DNA of 14,322 bases from Mycobacteriaceae bacterium (GTDB taxonomy: Bacteria > Actinomycetota > Actinomycetes > Mycobacteriales > Mycobacteriaceae): positions 1 through 14,322 of the forward strand of contig JAFAWC010000546.1 of assembly GCA_019242135.1 (NCBI GenBank), read 5' to 3'. Every line of letters begins with the position of its first letter. The first letter of the stretch is position 1. Below, piece after piece: positions 1 through 5,777 of this stretch. A program made the translations under genes and the position numbers. The notes under the pieces are model-generated. The model had not been told where the DNA came from. It searched no databases and was given only the letters and a program-made list of their open reading frames with translations.

Positions 1-894
1 CTTGCCGCCCAACGCGCCGGGATAGTTGTAGAGCAGCTGGTTGTCGTTTTCCAGGGTGTAGCTCGGGTGATCGGGGTCGCCGGGAATGTCGCGGCGCGCC
101 GGATGACCAGGGAACTCGAACGTGCGTGTCGCGACGATCTGCGCGAACGTCGGGTTCTGCCACGCATAGCGGTAGAACAGGCTCATGTCGTAGGCCGACG
201 TGCTCATCCCCGGGCCATCCAGGCCCGACGGGGTCGCCGCGCGGGTATCGCTGGCGCCCAGCTGGCGGGCGAGCGTGTTGATCTTGTTCAGCGCCTCGTC
301 CATGCCGCCGAGCTGCATTGCCAGCGCGTGCGCCGCATCGTTTCCGGAGTGCATCAGCAGTCCGTGCAGCAGCTGGAACACCGTGTAGGTGCCACCCTCG
401 TCGACGCCGACCCGGGTGCCCTCCGCGTTGGCGTCCTCGGCGGTGCCCGCGACCGTCTTGTTCAGGCCGAGCTCGGTGATCGCCTGCATCGCCACCAGCA
501 CCTTGATGATGCTCGCCGGGCGGTACCTGCCGTGCGGATCCTTGGCGGCGATCACGTCGCCGGTGTCGAGGTCAGCGATCACCCACGCGGTGGCGGAGAC
601 GTCGTCGGGCACCGGTGGAGTGTTGGGGGCCACGATCACGCCGCAGCCGGCCAGGGCATCGCCACCGACCGGTTTGGCAGGCACCGGCACCGGGGCGGGC
701 GGGTCGCCGGTGACCGGCACCTCCGACTCGTCGACGGCCGGCGGTGTGGAGACCCGGTACGGGCAGGTCGAGGTGTCCGGCGACGCGACGGGTTCGGCCA
801 CGGCCGGCACCGAGGAAAGCGTCGGCAAGCCCACCAACAGCAGCGCTGACGCAGCGCCGAGCACGCGGCGCGCGGCACTCCGGATCCCACCCAT
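1..894 (-). CDS. dacB1: D-alanyl-D-alanine carboxypeptidase DacB1 (penicillin-binding protein), 3' end missing
   Basis: The first 298 codons are in the window. The protein trims the terminal D-alanine from peptidoglycan stem peptides outside the cell membrane. An N-terminal signal sequence is visible (Arg-rich start, a hydrophobic stretch about residues 11-32, AVAEP at the likely cleavage site), then a Pro-rich linker with [12 protein letters not shown], then the serine-transpeptidase fold. The SxxK motif is PASIIK, with catalytic Ser128 and Lys131; SGN is residues 183-185. The last complete codon is the Lys of an expected KTG motif (GALGGK), so the edge cuts the gene inside the active site; the C-terminal membrane anchor is not seen. 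Sequence agrees closely with M. tuberculosis Rv3330 as I recall it. ATG 894 was chosen; GTG 900 is in frame two codons upstream, with a stop at 909. A TANNNT-type -10 (TAGCCT, 909-904) lies just upstream, so the leader may be very short. No Shine-Dalgarno sequence is seen. Confidence 0.95.
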   Translation of the reverse strand, partial: MGGIRSAARRVLGAASALLLVGLPTLSSVPAVAEPVASPDTSTCPYRVSTPPAVDESEVPVTGDPPAPVPVPAKPVGGDALAGCGVIVAPNTPPVPDDVSATAWVIADLDTGDVIAAKDPHGRYRPASIIKVLVAMQAITELGLNKTVAGTAEDANAEGTRVGVDEGGTYTVFQLLHGLLMHSGNDAAHALAMQLGGMDEALNKINTLARQLGASDTRAATPSGLDGPGMSTSAYDMSLFYRYAWQNPTFAQIVATRTFEFPGHPARRDIPGDPDHPSYTLENDNQLLYNYPGALGGK

Positions 895-964
895 TGCCAC
901 AGCAGGCTAAGCGATGAAGATCACGGGGGCAGTCACCGACCCGCCGTGCGTCGCGATGAGGTAT

Positions 965-1433
965 TCAGTTGGGCAGCCGTCGGCGGCGGTTGGCGCGCAG
1001 GATGACCAGCGCGACAGCACCGGCCAGCGCGACCGCGCCCGCAGCCACCACCACCCACAGCCAGGTGAGCGATCGTTGCGGCGTGAGAGCCGGCGGCCCT
1101 TGATCACCGGGCACGACGACCGGATCATGGCCCGCCGGCGCCAGGACCGCCACACCGGACAATCGTGACCACCGCTTCGTGTCGGCGTTGAGCCAGGTGA
1201 GCAGCGTCGAGCTGCTCAGGGGCGCCCGTCGAGGTGGCGATCAGCAGGAGGGCGGTGGCCGGCCACCACGGTCTGCATGATCGTTATCGCGTTGCCGACC
1301 ACCGCGGCACCGGACAGTGGAATGCTCAGCGGCGCTTGAAAATCGGTAGGGACGGGCACCCGAGATACATGCCGAACGTCGGTACATCGATATCGACAGT
1401 GATTCCTGCGGCGCGCTCTGGAAACGCCCAACG
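965..1433 (-). pseudogene. Decayed gene for a membrane-anchored protein (family not recognised)
   Basis: No single frame is open, but protein-like text can be followed on the minus strand through three frame changes. The segments are about 1433-1359 (ending TVDIDVPTFGMYLG), 1359-1252 (VPVPTDFQAPLSIPLSG, then AAVVGNAITIMQTVVAGH), 1250-1221 (LLLIATSTGA) and 1219-965 (SSSTLLTWLNADTKRWS, then one transmembrane helix WLWVVVAAGAVALAGAVAL and an Arg-rich tail ending RRRRLPN). The breaks fall at GGGTG (1361-1357), in a C-rich run at 1252-1247 and at four Cs near 1223-1219, as expected for single-base indels. The assembled product is about 155 residues with no clear start, so the 5' part is probably lost. 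The C-terminal helix with a basic tail suggests an extracytoplasmic domain anchored at its C terminus. I do not recognise the family. It lies between the aminotransferase and dacB1, which I remember as adjacent in M. tuberculosis. A short intact gene from TTG 1162 is a less likely reading. Confidence 0.5.
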
Positions 1434-1477
1434 CTGTAGCGATAGTGTCGAGAGACTTCCATAGGCAGGGACCTGCC

Positions 1478-2848
1478 CTATAAGCGGCGCCCGGCCTCCG
1501 AGAGCACATGGCGCAGCTTCTGCTCGATCTCGTCGAATTCCTGCTGGCCGCTGATCAACGGCGGCGCGACCTGAACGACGGGATCGCCGCGGTCGTCGGC
1601 TCGGCAGTACAGGCCGGCCTCGAGCAAGGCCGGTGACACAAAGCCGCGCAGCAGCCGCTCGCCCTGCTCGTCGGTGAAGGTTTCCTTGGTTTGTTTGTCG
1701 TTGACGAGCTCGATGGCGTAGAAGAAGCCGTCGCCGCGGACGTCGCCGACGATCGGCAGGTCGTACAACTTCTGCAGGGTGGCCCTTAGGGCCGGCGCGG
1801 CCGCCCGCACGTGGTCGTTGATGCCCTCGCGTTCAAAGATGTCGAGGTTGGCCAGTGCCACCGCCGATGACACCGGGTGCCCGCCGAAGGTGTAGCCGTG
1901 CACGAACATCGTCTTGCCGTCGGAGAACGGCTCGAACAACCGGTCGGATGCGATCATCGCGCCGACCGGCGCGTAGCCCGACGTCATGCCCTTGGCGCAG
2001 GTGATCATGTCGGGCACGTAGTTGAAGTCGTCGCACGCGAACATCGACCCGATCCGGCCGAACGCGCAAATCACCTCGTCGGACACCAGCAGAACGTCAT
2101 ACTCGTCGCAGATGTCGCGAACCCGCTCGAAATAGCCGGGCGGCGGAGGAAAGCATCCGCCCGCGTTCTGCACGGGTTCGAGAAACACCGCGGCGACCGT
2201 GTCCGGCCCTTCGATCTCGATGGCTTCGGCGATCCGATCCGCCGCCCAACGGCCGAACTCCTTGGGATCTGACTGCAGGGGCGCCGGCGCGCGGTAAAGG
2301 TTGGTGTTCGGCACGCGGAAACCCCCCGGTGTCAGCGGCTCGAACGGTGCCCGGAATGCCGGCAGCCCGGTGATCGACAGTGCGCCGTGCGGGGTGCCGT
2401 GGTAGGCGATGGACCGCGTAATAACCTTGTATTTGCCGGGTTTGCCGGTGAGTTTGAAGTATTGCTTGGCGAGCTTCCATGCCGTCTCGACCGCCTCACC
2501 ACCCCCGGACGTGAAGAACACCCGGTTGAGGTCCGCGGGCGCGTAGCTCGCGAGACGTTCGGCCAGCTCGATCGCCGGCGGCGTCGCGTATGACCACAGC
2601 GGGAAGAACTCGAGTTGGCGGGCCTGCTTCGCCGCGACCTCGGCCAACTCCGCACGGCCGTGGCCGACTTGGGCGACGAACAGCCCGGACAGCCCGTCGA
2701 GGTAGCACTTGCCGTGACTGTCCCAGATTCTGACGCCCTCACCGCGCGTGATGATCGGCGGTGTGATCCCCGCGCCGTGCCGCGCGAAGTGACCCCACAA
2801 GTGGCGGTCGGCCTTGGCGGACAGCTCTGCTGATTCGACTGTCGTCAT
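1478..2848 (-). CDS. Class III (omega) PLP-dependent aminotransferase, Rv3329-like
   Basis: This is a 456-residue fold-type I enzyme that moves an amino group to a keto acid using pyridoxal phosphate in the cytoplasm; the substrate cannot be read from sequence. Visible landmarks are the phosphate-binding turn FFTSGGGEAVE (from 111), Asp257 in VSDEVICAFGR, which contacts the pyridine nitrogen, the Schiff-base Lys286 in TCAKGMTSGYAPVGA, and HGYTFGGHP with Thr320. The length is normal for the family. ATG 2848 is preceded by a good Shine-Dalgarno-like AGGCGG (2860-2855) with a 6-nt spacer. The gene is divergent from sigJ with about 100 bp between starts, and that gap holds a weak ECF41-like promoter reading towards this gene. 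It matches the gene beside sigJ and dacB1 in M. tuberculosis. Annotation as a gamma-aminobutyrate, beta-alanine or putrescine transaminase would be a guess. Confidence 0.93.
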   Translation of the reverse strand: MTTVESAELSAKADRHLWGHFARHGAGITPPIITRGEGVRIWDSHGKCYLDGLSGLFVAQVGHGRAELAEVAAKQARQLEFFPLWSYATPPAIELAERLASYAPADLNRVFFTSGGGEAVETAWKLAKQYFKLTGKPGKYKVITRSIAYHGTPHGALSITGLPAFRAPFEPLTPGGFRVPNTNLYRAPAPLQSDPKEFGRWAADRIAEAIEIEGPDTVAAVFLEPVQNAGGCFPPPPGYFERVRDICDEYDVLLVSDEVICAFGRIGSMFACDDFNYVPDMITCAKGMTSGYAPVGAMIASDRLFEPFSDGKTMFVHGYTFGGHPVSSAVALANLDIFEREGINDHVRAAAPALRATLQKLYDLPIVGDVRGDGFFYAIELVNDKQTKETFTDEQGERLLRGFVSPALLEAGLYCRADDRGDPVVQVAPPLISGQQEFDEIEQKLRHVLSEAGRRL

Positions 2849-2873
2849 GGGGAACCGCCTAACACCAAGTGAT

Positions 2874-2896
2874 TGTGCTCGGAGGGCGCCAGCACA
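2874..2896. promoter_or_regulatory. Inverted repeat in the aminotransferase/sigJ divergent gap
   Basis: TGTGCT (2874-2879) and AGCACA (2891-2896) are perfect 6-bp inverted arms separated by 11 bp, between two divergent starts. The shape suits a dimeric regulator, but six-base arms can occur by chance. No known operator was recognised. Confidence 0.25.
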
Positions 2897-2909
2897 GGCA
2901 AATGTGACT
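2882..2909 (-). promoter_or_regulatory. Weak ECF41-like promoter for the aminotransferase gene
   Basis: On the minus strand AGTCACA (2909-2903) is followed after 17 nt by CCTC (2885-2882). As I recall the ECF41 signature it is TGTCACA, 16-17 nt, CGTC, so each box has one mismatch. The start would leave a leader of about 30 nt containing the AGGCGG ribosome site. Support comes mainly from its place beside sigJ; it is weaker than the site at 4431-4457. Confidence 0.25.
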
Positions 2910-2948
2910 CTTCGCCTGGCGGCGTTTCAGGCCGATAGGGTCGCAGAT

Positions 2949-3851
2949 GTGACCGCAGCACAGCGGGTCGACGAGTTCGAGGCGCTACGGCCCCATCTTC
3001 TCGCGGTGGGCTACCGCCTCACCGGAACCTTCGCCGACGCCGAGGACGCGGTGCAAGACGCGTGGCTGCGATGGCAGGCGTCGGCGGACGCGCCCGATGA
3101 TCTGCGCGCGTGGCTCACCACAGTGGTCAGCAGACTGGCGCTGGACAGGCTGCGGTCGGCCGCCCGTAGGCGGGAAACGTACATGGGTGAATGGCTGCCG
3201 GAGCCGGTGGTGACGACTCCCGGTGTGTCCGACCCGCTTTCGGCCGTGGTCGCGGGCGAGGACGCGCGCTACGCCGCGATGGTGGTGTTAGAGCGCCTGA
3301 CACCGGATCAGCGGGTGGCATTCGTGCTGCACGACGGTTTCGCGATGCCGTTCAGCGAGGTCTCGGCGGTCCTCGAAACGACAGATGCGGCCGCCCGCCA
3401 ACTCGCGTCGCGGGCACGCCGGATCGTGGGCGAGCATCGGGGGCCGGTGGACACCGCTCACGACGAAGTCGTGGGGGCGTTGCTCGCGGCGATGGCTGCC
3501 GGTGACCTGGATGCGGTGATCAAGGTGCTGCGCGAGGACGTCACGTTTGTCGGTGATTCGAATGGAAAGGCCCGCACGGCTATCCACGTCATCACCGGTG
3601 CCGACAAGGTGACGAGGTTCATGTTCGGGCTGGCCCGCCGCTACGGGCCCACGTGGCTCGAGTCGAGCCGGCCTGCACTGGTCAACGGCGAACTCGGGCT
3701 TTACCTGGTCGGTCATCCGGGCATCGACGGGTATCCGCCGGTGCAGCCACGCATCATCGCAGTGTCGGTGCGCGAGCAAAAGGTCAGCGCGGTGTGGGAC
3801 GTCGCCAACCCGGACAAGTTCACCGGCTCGCCTCTTCGGCGTCCTCGCTAG
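2949..3851 (+). CDS. sigJ: ECF sigma factor SigJ (ECF41 group) with fused SnoaL-like C-terminal domain
   Basis: The product is an RNA polymerase sigma factor of 300 residues. Region sigma2 is about residues 9-75 (EFEALRPHLLAVGYRLTGT, AEDAVQDAWLRW), followed by the ECF41 linker motif WLPEP (82-86), sigma4 (about 105-160, with RLTPDQRVAFVLHDGFAMPF) and a SnoaL-like domain (about 172-286). In the ECF41 group this extra domain takes the place of a separate anti-sigma factor and modulates activity. The group's C-terminal motifs are present as DSNGK (203-207) and NPDKF (287-291). GTG 2949 was chosen because homology begins there and AGGG (2937-2940) sits 8 nt upstream. The frame stays open back to an ATG at 2814, but that would overlap the aminotransferase gene and add 45 residues without family resemblance. 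The 3' end overlaps the convergent AhpD-like gene by 32 bp. Close to M. tuberculosis SigJ, but shorter at the C terminus. Confidence 0.95.
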   Translation: MTAAQRVDEFEALRPHLLAVGYRLTGTFADAEDAVQDAWLRWQASADAPDDLRAWLTTVVSRLALDRLRSAARRRETYMGEWLPEPVVTTPGVSDPLSAVVAGEDARYAAMVVLERLTPDQRVAFVLHDGFAMPFSEVSAVLETTDAAARQLASRARRIVGEHRGPVDTAHDEVVGALLAAMAAGDLDAVIKVLREDVTFVGDSNGKARTAIHVITGADKVTRFMFGLARRYGPTWLESSRPALVNGELGLYLVGHPGIDGYPPVQPRIIAVSVREQKVSAVWDVANPDKFTGSPLRRPR

Positions 3852-4422
3852 TCCAGGGAACCCGGCACGCGTCACCGGAATTGAAGCCCTGCTCGGTGAT
3901 GCCGAGCGCGGTGTTCATCCGGGCCCGCATGTTCTCGATGCCGATCTGGTACGTCAGCTCGATCACTCCCGCGTCGCCGAAGCGCCGACGCAGATCGGCG
4001 ACCTGATCGTCGGTCACGGTGTGCGGGTCGGTGGTCATCGCGTCGGCGTAGGCGATCGCGGCGCGCTCGTCCTCGGTGAAAAGCGGCGAGGTGACGTAGT
4101 TGTCGATGTCCTTCAGCCGATCCACGTCGAGGCCGTCGAGGCGGATCAGCATCGAGCCGAAGTCCACGCACCACGAGCAGCCGATCGTGCGGGCTGTCCA
4201 GAACACCGCGAGCTCGCGGACACTCGCCGGAAGCTTGGTCGAGGCGCGCTCAACCGCGGATTCGTGCACCGCGGTGGCGATCAGCAGCCCGCGATGGTGT
4301 GCCGTCACCGCCAACGGCTCCGGCACCTCGCCGTAACGGCGTTTTGCGTAGCGGTAGGCCGCGCGGACCCACAGTGGCGCGCTTTGCGGGGGCAGGGATT
4401 CGATACGGGTTTTCTGCGTCAT
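3820..4422 (-). CDS. Carboxymuconolactone decarboxylase/AhpD-like family protein, likely SigJ target
   Basis: This 200-residue protein has the all-helical CMD/AhpD fold with the redox motif GCSWC (Cys82 and Cys85) following SVRELAVFWTARTI, and a second helical segment with YADAMTTDPHTVTDDQV and FGDAGVIELTYQIG. AhpD-like members use the CxxC pair as a thiol reductant or peroxidase; true decarboxylases lack it, so a redox role is more likely here. The substrate is unknown. ECF41 sigma genes typically sit beside carboxymuconolactone decarboxylase, oxidoreductase or epimerase genes, and this gene adjoins sigJ convergently with a 32-bp 3' overlap. An ECF41-type promoter lies 8 nt upstream of ATG 4422, implying a leaderless mRNA. 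ATG 4422 also overlaps the stop of the DUF559 remnant (ATGA). Confidence 0.9.
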   Translation of the reverse strand: MTQKTRIESLPPQSAPLWVRAAYRYAKRRYGEVPEPLAVTAHHRGLLIATAVHESAVERASTKLPASVRELAVFWTARTIGCSWCVDFGSMLIRLDGLDVDRLKDIDNYVTSPLFTEDERAAIAYADAMTTDPHTVTDDQVADLRRRFGDAGVIELTYQIGIENMRARMNTALGITEQGFNSGDACRVPWTSEDAEEASR

Positions 4423-4788
4423 ACCCGATAGACGTCGTGGTCGGCCTGGATGTGACGGTTAGGTGGACGCCAGCCTACGGCGAGCAGGGCTGAGCGGGCA
4501 CGCGCGACGATCGCATCCGGCCGATACCGCAGCATGTCGCTGCTGACCCGGATGACCCGGCAGCCCAGCGCGTCGAATTCGGCGTGCCGGTCGATGCCAC
4601 GGGTCCGCCGCCTCGGGTCCGCCCAGTGTTGGGCACCGTCGAACTCCACGGCCACCGGCCATTCGTCGCGACCCATGTCCAGGCGCCACGAAGTAGCCGT
4701 CGGCGAAGACTTCGATCTGGGTACGAGGGGCCGGCAACCCGGCGGCCACTTCTTCGGTGCCCACGAACGGCCATGTCGGTTCGGCCAC
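4419..4788 (-). pseudogene. Broken DUF559 (restriction-endonuclease-like fold) protein gene
   Basis: Two frames together give a shortened DUF559 protein. From about GTG 4788 one frame reads AEPTWPFVGTEEVAAGL, a typical N terminus for the mycobacterial family, then jumps directly to PRTQIEVFADGYFVA, which belongs to the C-terminal third. The central region, on the order of 100 or more residues in intact relatives, appears to be deleted. At about 4684 the frame breaks: continuation as RLDMGRDEW, VAVEFDGAQHW and VIRVSSDMLRYRPD needs the neighbouring frame, consistent with loss of 2 nt from a GCGCGC run. The conserved EFDG and QHW block is intact in the second frame, which runs to a TGA at 4421-4419. 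A separate short protein starting at 4817 in the second frame is possible but would have a nonsense N terminus. Confidence 0.75.
4431..4457 (-). promoter_or_regulatory. ECF41/SigJ-type promoter of the AhpD-like gene
   Basis: On the minus strand CGTCACA (4457-4451) is separated by exactly 16 nt from CGTC (4434-4431). The ECF41 signature, as I recall it, is TGTCACA, 16-17 nt, CGTC, so only one base differs. The -10 box ends 8 nt before ATG 4422, so transcription would start at or next to the start codon. It faces the gene class that ECF41 factors control and sits beside sigJ. The site is inside the 3' end of the broken DUF559 gene. Confidence 0.6.
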
Positions 4789-4873
4789 GCCGGCACAGTG
4801 CCAGCGACCACCGACAAGCGGTGGCAGCGTTGCGTGGTATGGGCGCCAGCGTGGAGTTTGTGTCGACTTTTTG

Positions 4874-4894
4874 GCCTTGATTGGACAATAAGGC
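4874..4894. terminator. Imperfect hairpin downstream of sdhB
   Basis: GCCTT (4874-4878) pairs with AAGGC (4890-4894), with an inner ATT/AAT stem, a 4-nt loop and one bulged base. It lies about 45 nt past the sdhB stop. Reading as sdh mRNA it is followed by As rather than Us, so it is not a classical intrinsic terminator. It may be a factor-dependent or U-less end, or have no role. Confidence 0.25.
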
Positions 4895-4937
4895 GACGCT
4901 CGGCGGTGGGTGGGGGGTGAGGCGGCAGTGGGGTGCG

Positions 4938-5777
4938 TCAGCGGGCGAACATCAGCGCGCGCTTGACCTCCTGGATCGCCTTGGTCACCTCGATGCCGCG
5001 CGGGCAGGCCTCGGTGCAGTTGAACGTGGTGCGGCAGCGCCACACCCCGTCGGCCTCGTTGAGGATGTCGAGGCGCTCGGCGGCGGCCTCGTCGCGGCTG
5101 TCGAAGATGAAACGGTGCGCGTTGACGATCGCCGCCGGGCCGAAGTAGCTGCCATCGTGCCAGTACACCGGGCAGCTTGTGGTGCAGGCGGCGCACAAGA
5201 TGCATTTCGTGGTGTCGTCGTAGCGCGCGCGGTCGGTGGGGCTTTGGATCCGTTCGCGGGTGGGCGGGTTGCCCGTGGTGATCAGGAACGGCTTGATCGC
5301 GCGGTACGCGTCGAAGAACGGCTCCATGTTGACGACGAGATCCTTCTCGACGGGCAACCCGCGGATCGGCTCGATGGTGACAGTGAGCTGCTTGCCCGGC
5401 TTCTTGGGCAGCATGTCGCGCATCAGCACTTTGCAGGCGAGGCGGTTGACCCCATTGATGCGCATCGCGTCGGAGCCGCACACGCCGTGCGCGCAGGATC
5501 GCCGGAACGTCAACGTGCCGTCGAGGTAGCCCTTGACGTAGTGCAACAGGTTCAGTAGCCGGTCGCTGGGCAGGCACGGCACCCGGAAGCTCTGCCAGCC
5601 GGCGGCGTCGGGATTCTCAGGGTTGAACCGGGCGATCTTCAGCGTCACCATCACCGCGCCGTCGGGTACCGGCGGCAACGGTGGGTCCTGGCTTTGGGCG
5701 GAAACTTCGTCTGTTGCTCTTCGCGCAAGCGGCTCATCGTCTGTTGCTCTTCGCGCAAGCGGCTCATCGGCAGCCAT
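4938..5777 (-). CDS. sdhB: Succinate dehydrogenase iron-sulfur subunit SdhB (Sdh2 type)
   Basis: The subunit passes electrons from the SdhA flavin to quinone at the membrane. It has 279 residues. The plant-type ferredoxin domain holds [2Fe-2S] ligands Cys95, Cys100, Asp103 and Cys115 (SCAHGVCGSDAM, RLACK). The C-terminal domain has CILCAACTTSCP (Cys192, 195, 198, 202) and CRTTFNCTEACPRG (Cys248, 254, 258), which bind the [4Fe-4S] and [3Fe-4S] clusters. ATG 5777 shares one base with the sdhA stop (TGATG), a translational coupling arrangement. The N terminus is unusual: a 10-residue unit containing DEPLARRAT occurs twice in tandem, encoded by identical 30-bp DNA repeats, before the conserved DPPLPPVPDGAVMV (31-44). 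No alternative start lies between the repeats and the conserved part. Last gene of the sdh cluster. Confidence 0.97.
   Translation of the reverse strand: MAADEPLARRATDDEPLARRATDEVSAQSQDPPLPPVPDGAVMVTLKIARFNPENPDAAGWQSFRVPCLPSDRLLNLLHYVKGYLDGTLTFRRSCAHGVCGSDAMRINGVNRLACKVLMRDMLPKKPGKQLTVTIEPIRGLPVEKDLVVNMEPFFDAYRAIKPFLITTGNPPTRERIQSPTDRARYDDTTKCILCAACTTSCPVYWHDGSYFGPAAIVNAHRFIFDSRDEAAAERLDILNEADGVWRCRTTFNCTEACPRGIEVTKAIQEVKRALMFAR
5708..5767. repeat. Perfect 30-bp tandem repeat, two copies, in the 5' end of sdhB
   Basis: Positions 5708-5737 and 5738-5767 are identical (each begins CGTCTGTTGC and ends GCGGCTCAT on the plus strand). Thirty bases keep the frame, so SdhB simply gains ten residues. 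Exact identity suggests recent duplication by replication slippage; copy number may vary between strains. Confidence 0.97.

Noticed and set aside
965..1219. LLTWLNADTKRWS segment resembling ArnT-like family 39 glycosyltransferases
   Set aside because: The likeness is to a short stretch only, and the following transmembrane helix with a basic tail does not fit the soluble C-terminal end of those enzymes.
1464..1477. Palindrome GGCAGGTCCCTGCC just past the aminotransferase stop as a terminator
   Set aside because: The 2-nt loop is too short for a stable RNA hairpin and no U-tract follows; it may be chance in GC-rich DNA.
2850..2876. GGAACC as a SigE/SigH-type -35 box upstream of sigJ
   Set aside because: No matching -10 (CGTT-like) occurs at 16-18 nt, and the site overlaps the aminotransferase ribosome-binding region.
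2814..2948. Open extension of sigJ to an ATG at 2814
   Set aside because: It overlaps the divergent aminotransferase start, lacks family resemblance, and GTG 2949 has AGGG at a good distance and begins the sigma2 homology.
4459..5577. A 372-residue open frame running from within sdhB into the DUF559 remnant
   Set aside because: Most of it is an out-of-frame reading of sdhB; only its last part (about 4788-4684) matters, as the first half of the DUF559 remnant.
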